Source: DASYPQ01 sp036006425 (GTDB lineage: Bacteria; Planctomycetota; UBA1135; GCA-002686595). From it: 64,000 nt of DNA. Below the pieces are notes generated by a model. The model saw only the letters and a list, made by a program, of their open reading frames with translations, had not been told where the DNA came from and ran no database searches. The first letter of the stretch is position 1, and each line of letters opens with the position of its first letter. The position numbers and the translations under genes were made by a program. Below are positions 1 through 8,392 of the stretch, one piece after another. The stretch is taken from contig DASYPQ010000026.1 in NCBI GenBank assembly GCA_036006425.1, positions 62,001 to 126,000 on the forward strand. The letters are read 5' to 3'.

Positions 1-1008
1 GACGGCCGGACGGACGCGCGCGCGCTCCTGCCCGAGGGCGCGGACGTGCGGATCCTCGAGAGCCCGCCGAAGGCCGGGTCGATCGCGACCGTCCGCAGGC
101 TCCGCGACCTCCTGCGCGCGGAGCAGCCGGACCTCCTCCTCTCGTACAACTGGGGCGCGTTCGACGCGGTGATGGCCGCGCGCACGCTGAAGCTGCGCCG
201 CGTCGTCCACCACGAGGACGGCTTCAATCCCGACGAAGTGCTCGAGTTCAAGCAGCGCCGCGTGCTCGCGCGACGCCTGGTCCTCCCCGGCGTCCACCGC
301 GTCGTCGTCCCGTCGAAGAAGCTCGAGCGCATCGCCGTCGACACGTGGAGGCTCGCGAACGACCGCGTGCGCTGGATCCCGAACGGCATCCACGCCGAGC
401 GCTTCGAGGCGCGCGACGGCCGGCCCGAGCTCCGCGATGCCCTGGGAATCCCGCGCGCAGCCCCGCTCGTCGGCTTCGTCGGCCATCTCCGGCCCGAGAA
501 GAACCCCCTGCGCCTCCTGCGCGCCTGCGCGCGGATCGACCCGGCGCTCGGCATGCACGTGCTCATCGTCGGCGAGGGCGAGGAGCGCGCCGGGCTCGAG
601 GCGCTCGTCGGGAAGACCCCATCGCTCTTCGGGCGCGTGCACTTCGCCGGGTACGTCGCGGACCCGCGCGACCACTACCGCGCGATGGACGTGTACTGCC
701 TCTCGTCGGACACGGAGCAGATGCCCGTCGCGCTCCTCGAGGCGATGGCCTCCGGTCTCGCGGTCGTGTCGACGGACGTCGGCGACGTCCGCGCGATCCT
801 CCCCGACGAGCAGAGCCCGTACGTCGTGCCGATCGAGGAGCGCGAGAGCGCCTGGCCGATCGCGGAGAAGCTGACGGTGCTCGTCGCCGGCTCGCGCGAG
901 CGCGAACGCCTCGGGGCGCTGAACCGCACGCGCGTGCACGAGCGGTTCACGTTCGAGGGCATGCTCGCGGCGTACCTCGACGTGTACCACGGCGGCCTCG
1001 CCGCGTGA
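1..1008 (+). CDS. Glycosyltransferase family 4 (GT-B), 5' end outside window
   Basis: This gene encodes a GT-B fold glycosyltransferase that would transfer a sugar from a nucleotide-sugar donor, probably during cell-surface polysaccharide or glycolipid assembly at the inner face of the membrane. The reading frame is open from base 1, so the protein starts upstream of the window and 335 C-terminal residues are visible. A GTG at 46 is only an internal codon. The donor-binding domain shows FVGHLRPEKNPLRLL and the EX7E-type stretch LLEAMASGLAVVSTDVGDV, both typical of family 4. The acceptor is unknown. It ends 55 bases before the AceE-like gene on the same strand, and no terminator is visible between them. 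Confidence 0.85.
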   Translation, partial: DGRTDARALLPEGADVRILESPPKAGSIATVRRLRDLLRAEQPDLLLSYNWGAFDAVMAARTLKLRRVVHHEDGFNPDEVLEFKQRRVLARRLVLPGVHRVVVPSKKLERIAVDTWRLANDRVRWIPNGIHAERFEARDGRPELRDALGIPRAAPLVGFVGHLRPEKNPLRLLRACARIDPALGMHVLIVGEGEERAGLEALVGKTPSLFGRVHFAGYVADPRDHYRAMDVYCLSSDTEQMPVALLEAMASGLAVVSTDVGDVRAILPDEQSPYVVPIEERESAWPIAEKLTVLVAGSRERERLGALNRTRVHERFTFEGMLAAYLDVYHGGLAA

Positions 1009-1063
1009 GAGGGGCCTACCCCCTGGGAGAGGCCGCCGGCCTCGACTATCCTCGATCCTCACG

Positions 1064-3907
1064 ATGACGCCGGCCACGCTATCCAGACCAGACACCGCTC
1101 TCCTCACCCGCCTCGTCGAGCGCTCGTTCGCGCAGACGATGGCGATGATCCACTACGCCAACCACCGCGACGGCAAGCGGCGCGGCGATCCCAAGGTCGG
1201 CGGCCACCCGGCGTCGTGCGCGTCCTCGATCCACATCCTCGGCGCGCTCCACTTCGCCGCGCGCGAAGTGCACGACTACGTGTGCTGCAAGCCGCACGCG
1301 TCGCCGGTCGACCACTCCTGCCACCACTTGATGCAGCTCTTCCGCGCGGAGGGGTCGGCGAACTGGTTCTCGACCGAGGAATCCAAGGCGATCATGGAGC
1401 GCCTGCGGAGGTTCCCCGACTTCGAGGGGCAGCCCGTCTTCCAGAGCTACCACGCGCGCTCGGATCCGGACTCCTTCCACTTCCTGCCCTCGGGCTCCGT
1501 CGGCATCCCCCCGGTCGTCTCCGTGTACCTCGCGCTCGCGCACCGGTACGCGCGCGACCACGGCTTCCAGGTCCCGCCCGACGCGCACTTCTGGTCCCTG
1601 ATCGGCGACAGCGAGTTCCGCGAAGGCTCGCTGATGGAGTGCCTGCCCGACGTCGCCGAGCGGCAGCTCGGGAACGTGACGTGGATCGTCGACTACAACC
1701 GGCAGAACCTCGACGGCACGCGGATCCCGAACGAACGCGGCCTGCGCGGCGCCGACTGCGACCGCATCGAGCGCACCTGCAGAGACAACGGCTGGCGCGT
1801 GATCCAGGTGCGCCACGGACGATTCCGCGAGGACCTCTTCAACCGTCCCGGCGGCGTCGCGCTCAAGCGGCTCTTCGAAGGCGGCCTCTCCGACTACGAA
1901 TTCCAGATGCTGCTCCTGAAGGGCGACGCGGCTGAGATTCGCCGCACCTGCGGGCCGGGCGACCCCGACGTCGAGAAGCTCCTCGCCGGGCTCAGCGACG
2001 CCGACGTGCTGCGCGCGTTCGGCGATCTCGGCGGGCACTGCATCGAGAAGCTGCTCGAGGCCTACGAGCGCGCGCGCCAGGACACCGAGGTCCCGTCGCT
2101 GATCATCGCGCACACGATCAAGGGCTGGGGCCTCGAGTCCGCGGCGCACCCGGCGAACCACTCGATGCTGCCTTCGGAGGAGGAGATCCACCGGCTCCTC
2201 GCGAAGAACGGGCTCTCGCCCGAGGACCCGTTCGCGCTCTTCCTCGCGGAGAGCGAGGAAGGCCTCTACCTCGCCGAGCGGCGCGACCGCTTCCGCGCGG
2301 GGATCGAGGAGCACCTGCGCCTGCGCAAGAAGAACCGCGAGTGGGTGCGGAAATCGATCGAGAAGGACGGCGGCCTGCCCGATTCGCTCGGCGTCGACAC
2401 GTCGCTCTTCCCGATCGCGCACACGCAGTGGATGTGGGGCCAGCTCGCCGCGAAGCTCGTGCGGATCGGGACGAAGGACGAAGGCGGACCCGAGACGGCC
2501 GTCAGCAGCGCGAAGACGCTCTCGCCCGAGGAACAGCGCTGGAAGACCGCGGCGGACATGGTGCTGACGCTCTCACCCGACGTCGGGACGAGCACGAACA
2601 TCTCCCCCGTGCTCGACCAGCGCATCTACGGTCCCGACTACCAGCCCGACGTCGAGGACGAGCTCGCGATCCACGTGAAGCACCCCGACCTCGTCGCGAC
2701 GGACGATCCGTGGACGCGCCACATCCGCTTCGAGATCGCGGAAGCGAACTGCATGTCCTGCGCGGGCGCGTTCGGGAAGATGGGCCACTACGTCGGCCTC
2801 CCGTTCTTCCCGATGATGACGGTCTACGACTTCTTCATCAAACGCGCGCTCGACCAGCTCTACTACAACCTGTACTGGGGCGCCGAGTTCGTGATCGTCG
2901 GCACGCCGAGCGGCGTCACGCTTTCCCCGGAAGGCGCGCAGCACTCCTGGAAGAGCGACATCCAGATCCCGAACCTGATCACGTGGGAGCCGCTGTTCGC
3001 GGTCGAGATGGACTGGATCCTCTCCGACGCGCTGCGCCGCCAGATGATGGACGGTAACGAGGGCCGGCGCGGAGTCCTGATCCGCGCCGTCACGCGCGGC
3101 ATCCAGCAGAACCTCCTGCTCGATCACGTCCGCACGCACGCGAGCTCGAAGGCTGCTGGGTCGGCGACGGCGCCGCTCAAGCCGCGCGGCGCGGGCGACG
3201 AGTGGGGCGATGCGGTCGACGAGTCGACGCTTGCTGCACTCCCCGACGCCGAGCTCCTCGCGCGCGTGCGCCGCGACTGCCTGCTCGGCGCGTACTACCT
3301 CGTCGATTGGCGCGGGTACGCGGGCTACGAGCCCGGCGACAACGTCGTGCGGCTGTTCGCGATGGGCTCGGTCGCCACGGAGGCGATCGAGGCGAGCCGC
3401 GCGCTGCTCGCGCGCGGCATCTTCGCCGACGTGATCGTCGTGTCCTCGCCGGAGCTCCTGCTCGGGATCCTCGGGGAGAAGGACGGCTACCGCCATCTGC
3501 AGGAAGGCCTGGCCGTCGACGCCGATCTCCACGCGATCCCGGCGCCCGGGAGCACCGCCGGCGACGCGGAGCTCGTCTCGATCGCGGGGCGCCGGGTGCC
3601 GATCGTCGCGGTGTGCGACGGCGAAGCCGGGCTGCTCGACAACATCGGCTCGATCGTCGGCGTCCGCCAGGTGACGCTCGCGGTGCGCAAGTTCAGCAAG
3701 TGCGGGAGGCCCGACCAGGTCTACGCCTACCAGCATCTCGACGCGGAGAGCCTCGTCGAGGCGTGCGGGCGCGTCCTCTCGGAGACGGCGCTCGAGGACC
3801 TGCGCGTGCCGGCGGACCTCCTCGCGCGCGCCGCGGCGCGAGCGAAGAGCGGAAGACCCGACTGGCGCGCGCTGTGGCCCGACGCGACGGGCGACGCGCA
3901 CGGCTGA
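1064..3907 (+). CDS. aceE: Homodimeric AceE-type 2-oxoacid (pyruvate) dehydrogenase E1
   Basis: This gene encodes a 947-residue thiamine diphosphate enzyme of the homodimeric pyruvate dehydrogenase E1 / transketolase-like family. The family decarboxylates a 2-oxoacid and passes the acyl group to a lipoyl E2 subunit. The N-terminal part has GGHPASCASS and the KPHASP segment of AceE proteins. The ThDP/Mg signature is present as GDSEFREG near residue 180, followed by NRQNLDG about 30 residues later. The usual glycine of GDG is serine here. The central pyrimidine-binding and C-terminal transketolase domains follow (LVDWRGYAGYEPGDNVVRLF). No E2 or E3 gene lies nearby, so the substrate assignment is by family only. 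The ATG at 1064 is preceded by a TATCCT -10-like hexamer at 1047-1052, implying a very short leader. The Nudix gene follows after 8 bases. Confidence 0.8.
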   Translation: MTPATLSRPDTALLTRLVERSFAQTMAMIHYANHRDGKRRGDPKVGGHPASCASSIHILGALHFAAREVHDYVCCKPHASPVDHSCHHLMQLFRAEGSANWFSTEESKAIMERLRRFPDFEGQPVFQSYHARSDPDSFHFLPSGSVGIPPVVSVYLALAHRYARDHGFQVPPDAHFWSLIGDSEFREGSLMECLPDVAERQLGNVTWIVDYNRQNLDGTRIPNERGLRGADCDRIERTCRDNGWRVIQVRHGRFREDLFNRPGGVALKRLFEGGLSDYEFQMLLLKGDAAEIRRTCGPGDPDVEKLLAGLSDADVLRAFGDLGGHCIEKLLEAYERARQDTEVPSLIIAHTIKGWGLESAAHPANHSMLPSEEEIHRLLAKNGLSPEDPFALFLAESEEGLYLAERRDRFRAGIEEHLRLRKKNREWVRKSIEKDGGLPDSLGVDTSLFPIAHTQWMWGQLAAKLVRIGTKDEGGPETAVSSAKTLSPEEQRWKTAADMVLTLSPDVGTSTNISPVLDQRIYGPDYQPDVEDELAIHVKHPDLVATDDPWTRHIRFEIAEANCMSCAGAFGKMGHYVGLPFFPMMTVYDFFIKRALDQLYYNLYWGAEFVIVGTPSGVTLSPEGAQHSWKSDIQIPNLITWEPLFAVEMDWILSDALRRQMMDGNEGRRGVLIRAVTRGIQQNLLLDHVRTHASSKAAGSATAPLKPRGAGDEWGDAVDESTLAALPDAELLARVRRDCLLGAYYLVDWRGYAGYEPGDNVVRLFAMGSVATEAIEASRALLARGIFADVIVVSSPELLLGILGEKDGYRHLQEGLAVDADLHAIPAPGSTAGDAELVSIAGRRVPIVAVCDGEAGLLDNIGSIVGVRQVTLAVRKFSKCGRPDQVYAYQHLDAESLVEACGRVLSETALEDLRVPADLLARAAARAKSGRPDWRALWPDATGDAHG

Positions 3908-3915
3908 GCCGGCCC

Positions 3916-4503
3916 GTGCGCGAATCGATCCCCGACGATCCGCCGCCGTTCGCGCCCTACGAGGTCGCGCGCACCGATCGACTCTACGCGTCGAAGTGGT
4001 GCGGTCTGCGCCGCGACTGGCTCGTCCTGCCCGACGGCACGGAGCAGGAGTACCACGTCGTCGAGATCCCCGACGCGATCGTCGTCGTGCCGGTCGCGCG
4101 CGACGGGAAGGTGGTGCTCGTCGGGCAGTACCGTCATCCGAACGGCAGGACGCACTGGGAAGCGCCCGCGGGTCGGATCCACGACGGCGAGGATCCGGCG
4201 GTGGCCGCGATGCGCGAAGTGCGCGAGGAGACCGGCTACGTCGCGCGTCGCCTCGTGCCCCTCCCCGGTTTCTTCGCCGCGAACGGGATCACGGCGCACT
4301 TCGCGCACGCCTTCGTCGGCCTCGAATGCGAGTGGGCCGGCGAACCCGAGCTCGATCCCTGCGAACGCCTGATCGTCCGCACGTTCGATCGCGCCGAGAT
4401 CGAGAGCCTGCTCGACGCCGGGCGCATCGCCGACGGATTCAGCGCGATCGCGCTCCTGTACTGGCTGCGCGCGTCGCAGCGCGGCGATCAGCGCAGCTCG
4501 TAG
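3916..4503 (+). CDS. Nudix hydrolase, ADP-ribose pyrophosphatase-like
   Basis: This gene encodes a 195-residue Nudix hydrolase that would cleave a nucleoside diphosphate linked to another group, most likely ADP-ribose or a nucleotide sugar. A complete Nudix box GX5EX7REVXEETGY occupies residues 86-108 and supplies the metal-binding glutamates. The preceding strand VVEIPDAIVVVPV and the QYRHP segment are typical of the ADP-ribose pyrophosphatase group. The start is the GTG at 3916, 8 bases after the stop of the AceE-like gene; the frame is open far upstream but only inside that gene. Its last 16 bases overlap the end of the convergent membrane glycosyltransferase gene. The exact substrate cannot be read from the sequence. 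Confidence 0.85.
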   Translation: MRESIPDDPPPFAPYEVARTDRLYASKWCGLRRDWLVLPDGTEQEYHVVEIPDAIVVVPVARDGKVVLVGQYRHPNGRTHWEAPAGRIHDGEDPAVAAMREVREETGYVARRLVPLPGFFAANGITAHFAHAFVGLECEWAGEPELDPCERLIVRTFDRAEIESLLDAGRIADGFSAIALLYWLRASQRGDQRSS

Positions 4504-6233
4504 AGCGCCATCCACGGACCGGGCTGGGCGACCTGCCAGAGACCGGTCAACGGGAAGTCCATCTCGGTCGGCAGGAACGCCTCCGGTGGAGGTCCGCGGC
4601 CGCTCGCCGGATCGACGACGAACACGGCGCGGCCCGGCGACGCGAGCGCGTGCAGCGCGTTCGGCGGATCGCCGCCGGGGCGACGATCGACGAGGAGGAA
4701 GTGCGTCACGCCGAGCGTCGTGAAGACGTCCTTCGGAGTCGCGCCGAGCGCCTCGAGCCCGCGGCGCACGTCGACCGTGCCGCTGCGGTCGCCGATCTCG
4801 AAGACCTCCTCGATCCGCACGGCGTCGATCCCTTCCTCGCCGCGCGGCACCGAGCCCTCCTCGAAACGCCGCTTGCGCCGCTGCTCGCGCACGCGCAGGC
4901 CGTCGCCGAGCGAGACGCGCAGGCGCTCGAGGCGCGCGAGACTCTGCCGATCGAGCTCGACGTCGGGGCCGTAGCGATCGATCGCGACGACGGATCCGGG
5001 CGCGAGCGCCGCGAGGCGCACCTCCGCGTCCTCGCGCGTGTCCGGCCGCGCGAGCAGCGTCGCGAGACGCATCGACTGGACGAGCGGGAAGAGCAGGAGC
5101 CCCCCGAGGAGGACCATCCCCCACCTGCGCTCGAGCAGCTCTTCCGCGAGCAGGCCCGCGGGCAGGCACAGGAGCATCACGACGGGCAGGAGGTACCGCA
5201 CATGGTCGCTGCGGTTCGTCATGAAGAACGCGGCCCACGCGAGCGCGAAGACGAGGAGCGGGCGCATCTCGCGCCGCGCGAGGCCGAGGAACAGCCCGCC
5301 GAGCCCGAGGACGACGACGACGGGGTCGTAGCCGACGATCGACTTCGCGAGGCGCACGACCGACTGCCAGCGGACGTCGAACACGATCGAGAGTCCGCCG
5401 ATGTGCATCCCGCCCTGCGCGGCGACTTCCTGCTCGCCGCCGGCGACTTTCGCGGCCGCGAGGCCGTAGCGCACGAGGTGCGGGTAGCCGAGCGCGAGCG
5501 CGACGGCGAGGAACAGCGCGACGCACGCGACGCCCTGGCGCAGGCGGACGCCGAGGTCGCGCCGCCGCCACTCGAGCGGTCCGAGGAGCCAGGCGAGTGC
5601 GGGGATCGCGAGCGCGAGGAGGCCGCCCTGGTGGCACGCGGCGGCGAGACCGGCGGCGACGCCCGAGAGCGCGAGGCTCGAGCCGCGCCCGTTGCGCGCG
5701 TACCGCGCCGCGGCCCACGCGGCGAGGAGCATGAAGAACGTCATCGGCACCCACGGGCGCTCGTGGGTCGAGAGCTGCACGGCGAGGAGAGCCGTCGCGG
5801 AGAGCCACGCGGCGACCCATGCGCCGCGCGTCAGGCCCGCTGCGCGCGCGGTGCCGAGCACGACGAGCGGCGTCAGCGCGCCGAAGAGCGCGACGAGGAT
5901 GCGCGCGACGATCGCGGCGTCCTCGGGGTGGTCGAGCAGTCGATCCCCGAAGCCCTTCGCGTCGTTCCACGAGCCGTCGACCCTCCCGACGGCGTACTCG
6001 GCCGCGTAGCAGGGCACGAGCAGGTACGGCAGGAGGTTCGGATAGAACGAGTAGGTGCCCGCGCGCGGCGCGAGGTCGTGGTCCCGCGCCATCGCGAGCG
6101 CCTGGCGCACCATGTGCGTGTCCGGGACGTAGTTCCGCGGAAAGCCGTGGCGGATCGGCACGATCCGCAGCGCGAGCGGCACGACGAGCAGGAGCGAGAC
6201 CGCGGCGAGCTTGCGGCCCAGGGATCGGTTCAT
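4488..6233 (-). CDS. Polytopic membrane glycosyltransferase (PMT/ArnT-like, GT-C fold)
   Basis: This gene encodes a 581-residue integral membrane protein with the layout of GT-C glycosyltransferases, which transfer sugars from lipid-linked donors on the outer side of the cytoplasmic membrane. A first membrane segment (LAAVSLLLVVPLALRIVPI) is followed by a luminal loop with acidic YVPDTH, which could be the catalytic Asp region. About ten further hydrophobic segments follow, then a soluble C-terminal domain of about 170 residues. It starts 8 bases after the rho stop, so it is probably co-transcribed with rho. Its 3' end overlaps the convergent Nudix gene by 16 bases. The acceptor is unknown and the family call rests on topology and the N-terminal pattern. 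Confidence 0.65.
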   Translation of the reverse strand: MNRSLGRKLAAVSLLLVVPLALRIVPIRHGFPRNYVPDTHMVRQALAMARDHDLAPRAGTYSFYPNLLPYLLVPCYAAEYAVGRVDGSWNDAKGFGDRLLDHPEDAAIVARILVALFGALTPLVVLGTARAAGLTRGAWVAAWLSATALLAVQLSTHERPWVPMTFFMLLAAWAAARYARNGRGSSLALSGVAAGLAAACHQGGLLALAIPALAWLLGPLEWRRRDLGVRLRQGVACVALFLAVALALGYPHLVRYGLAAAKVAGGEQEVAAQGGMHIGGLSIVFDVRWQSVVRLAKSIVGYDPVVVVLGLGGLFLGLARREMRPLLVFALAWAAFFMTNRSDHVRYLLPVVMLLCLPAGLLAEELLERRWGMVLLGGLLLFPLVQSMRLATLLARPDTREDAEVRLAALAPGSVVAIDRYGPDVELDRQSLARLERLRVSLGDGLRVREQRRKRRFEEGSVPRGEEGIDAVRIEEVFEIGDRSGTVDVRRGLEALGATPKDVFTTLGVTHFLLVDRRPGGDPPNALHALASPGRAVFVVDPASGRGPPPEAFLPTEMDFPLTGLWQVAQPGPWMALYELR

Positions 6234-6241
6234 CGGGCGGA

Positions 6242-7867
6242 TCAGGCGTCCGGATCGACTTCGAATCGCTTGAGGAAGTCGTCCGTCGCCTCGACGTCGT
6301 CGAGCTTAGTGACGAGCAGGTCCATCGCCTCGATGAAGCTCATCCGCAGCAGCACGCGCCGCAGCGTCTGCACGGACTTCAAGCGCCGCGCGGAGAGCAG
6401 CTTCTCCTCCTTGCGCGTCCCGGACTTCTCGATGTCGATCGCCGGGAAGATCCGCCGGTCCGCGAGCTTGCGCGAGAGCACGAGCTCCATGTTCCCCGTG
6501 CCCTTGAACTCCTCGAAGATCAGCTGGTCCATCTTGCTGCCGGTCTCGACGAGGGTCGTGCCGAGGATCGTCAGCGAACCGGCCGTCTCCGTGTTGCGCG
6601 CGCTGCCGAAGATCTGCCGCGGGCGCTGCATCGCCTGGGAATCGAGGCCGCCCGACATCGTGCGGCCGCTGCCGCCGGAGAGGTTGTTGTACGCGCGCGC
6701 GAGTCGCGTGATCGAGTCGAGGAGCAGCACGACTTCCTCGCCGAGCTCGACGAGGCGCGTCGCGCGCTTCCACACGGCTTCGGCCAGCGCGACGTGCGTC
6801 TTCGCCGTCTCGTCCGCCGTGCTGACGAACACTTGTCCGTTCGTCGATCTCTTCCACTCGGTCGCTTCCTCGGGACGCTCGTCGACGAGGAGGACGAGGA
6901 GGCGCACGTCGGGGTAGCCCTTCTCGATGCCTTTCGCGAACTGGCGGAGGATCGTCGTCTTGCCGGCGCGCGGCGGCGCCACGATCAGTCCGCGCTGGCC
7001 TCTGCCGATCGGACAGATCACGTCGAGGATCCGCATCGCCGTCTCGCCGCTCGGGTCGCCGACGGCGTAGTGGAAGTCCGGATCGATCGTGACGAGGCTC
7101 TTGAAGTCGGGGAGGTTCCGCACCTCCATCGGCGGGCGACCGTCGACGCTCGTGACGTCGAGAAGCGCAAACTTGTGCTTCTGGCCGCGGCCGAGTCGGC
7201 CGCGCACGATCGAGCCGTCGCGCAGCCGGAACTGCTGGATGAGCCGGAGCGGGACGAAGATGTCGGATCGCGATGGGAGGTAGCTCGTCTCGATCTGGCG
7301 CAGCGTGCCGAAGCCGCCCTTCTCGACCATCAGCATCCCCTCGCCCTCGGCGGGGGCGCGCTCGGCCTCGCGGGGATGCTGCGGGGTCGAAGGTCCGCGC
7401 GCCGGAGCCTCGCGCGGCTCGTCGTAGACGGCTTCGCCCGATTCGTCGTCGTGCATCACCGCGACGCCGGCCTGCGGCCCGCCGGTCTGCGCAGGAGGAA
7501 TCGGCGCGTTCGCCGGGTTCCCGGTCATCGCGCCGTCCGGAACCTGCGAGCCGCCGCGTCCGCGCCGGCGTCGGCGTCCGCCGCGGCGCCCCGAGCCGCG
7601 CCGCTTGTCGGGGCGGCGCCAGTCCTCGCGGCCGCTCTCGTCCGCTGCGCGGTTCGGCGCGGGGTCGCGCGCGGTTTCGCTCGCCGGCATGGGCTTCGAT
7701 TCCGGCTCGTCCTTCACCGGAGCGCGATCGCGTCCCGCGGGCTTCGCCCCGCGTCCGCCATCGCGCCGCTCTTCGGCGGGACCGCGCGGCGCGACCTGCG
7801 GCCGTTCCATGGCTCCGAAGGGCAGGGACTGCCAGGCCTCGGAGCTGTAGAGGTCATCGGATGCCAA
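6242..7867 (-). CDS. rho: Transcription termination factor Rho with long N-terminal extension
   Basis: This gene encodes the hexameric RNA-dependent ATPase that ends transcription at Rho-dependent sites. The RNA-binding cold-shock-type domain lies at about residues 178-250. Walker A is APPRAGKTTIL near residue 300, the E. coli lysine just before AGKT being arginine here. Walker B with the following loop is LLLDSITRLARAYN, and the conserved GTGNMELVLSRKLADRRIFP follows. At 541 residues it is about 120 longer than E. coli Rho. The excess is a disordered N-terminal region (residues 1-175) with a dense Arg/Gly tract around residues 89-106. The start is TTG at 7867 with GAGGTGA just upstream, and it is the first codon followed by the conserved-looking MASDDLYS. 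A leader of about 300 bases precedes it. Confidence 0.95.
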   Translation of the reverse strand: MASDDLYSSEAWQSLPFGAMERPQVAPRGPAEERRDGGRGAKPAGRDRAPVKDEPESKPMPASETARDPAPNRAADESGREDWRRPDKRRGSGRRGGRRRRRGRGGSQVPDGAMTGNPANAPIPPAQTGGPQAGVAVMHDDESGEAVYDEPREAPARGPSTPQHPREAERAPAEGEGMLMVEKGGFGTLRQIETSYLPSRSDIFVPLRLIQQFRLRDGSIVRGRLGRGQKHKFALLDVTSVDGRPPMEVRNLPDFKSLVTIDPDFHYAVGDPSGETAMRILDVICPIGRGQRGLIVAPPRAGKTTILRQFAKGIEKGYPDVRLLVLLVDERPEEATEWKRSTNGQVFVSTADETAKTHVALAEAVWKRATRLVELGEEVVLLLDSITRLARAYNNLSGGSGRTMSGGLDSQAMQRPRQIFGSARNTETAGSLTILGTTLVETGSKMDQLIFEEFKGTGNMELVLSRKLADRRIFPAIDIEKSGTRKEEKLLSARRLKSVQTLRRVLLRMSFIEAMDLLVTKLDDVEATDDFLKRFEVDPDA

Positions 7868-8204
7868 TCGTCACCTCGTGGTGTCTTCGTGTCACTGCCG
7901 CGGGGAGCGCGGGTTCGGCTGCGACCGCGGGTGCGCGGTCTCGAGCGGACTTCGGTAGCGGGATCCGAAACGGAGAATCGGAAAGGTTCCAGCCGATGCG
8001 CGCGAGCGCGTTCGAGACTCTTCGTCGCGTTGCGCGGTCAGAAGACGCGCGCGCGGCCGGGAGAGTGGGCTGTCGCCTGTCCGGAATCCGGACACCCGTC
8101 AGCTGGCGGAAACCCGCCAGCGCTTCGTTCAGCATGCCTCGGGAGAGGCGCTCGCGCGACAGGAAACCTGGAATCCTTATCGACCGTGCGCCGCGGTTCC
8201 TGAA
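7868..8204 (-). promoter_or_regulatory. Candidate rho promoter and structured leader
   Basis: This non-coding stretch between rho and the tRNA gene holds a possible promoter: -35 TTCAGG at 8204-8199, a 17-base spacer, and -10 GATAAG at 8181-8176. This would give a leader of about 300 bases. In the leader are two adjacent perfect hairpins: TGTCCGG/CCGGACA around AAT (8078-8094) and GCTGGCGG/CCGCCAGC around AAAC (8102-8121). Neither has a T tract on the minus strand, so they are not ordinary terminators. Rho genes are commonly autoregulated by premature termination in a long leader, and these structures would fit that role. The promoter match is weak. Confidence 0.35.
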
Positions 8205-8232
8205 CCGGGTGTCTCTGACCTTTTTCGAACGG

Positions 8233-8309
<77 letters not shown>

Positions 8310-8323
8310 CGAACGAGGCGGAG

Positions 8324-8352
8324 AGGATAGGGCTCCGGCGCAGGTGCGTCAA
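8324..8352 (-). promoter_or_regulatory. Sigma-70-type promoter of tRNA-Pro
   Basis: On the minus strand there is TTGACG (8352-8347), exactly 17 bases, then TATCCT (8329-8324). The mature tRNA 5' end lies 14 bases further on. This is the best match to the housekeeping consensus seen in the window. TATCCT also occurs at 16453-16448, 1047-1052 and 31202-31207 upstream of other genes, which suggests that it is a common -10 form in this genome. Confidence 0.7.
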
Positions 8353-8392
8353 CCACGCGACCGAGGATGTGGCTCCAGCGCGACGCGCGGGC

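Noticed and set aside
3727..5970. Long minus-strand open frame of 747 codons
   Set aside because: It runs across the Nudix gene and is out of frame with the recognisable membrane glycosyltransferase; Arg/Ala/Pro-rich composition is typical of a shadow frame in GC-rich DNA.
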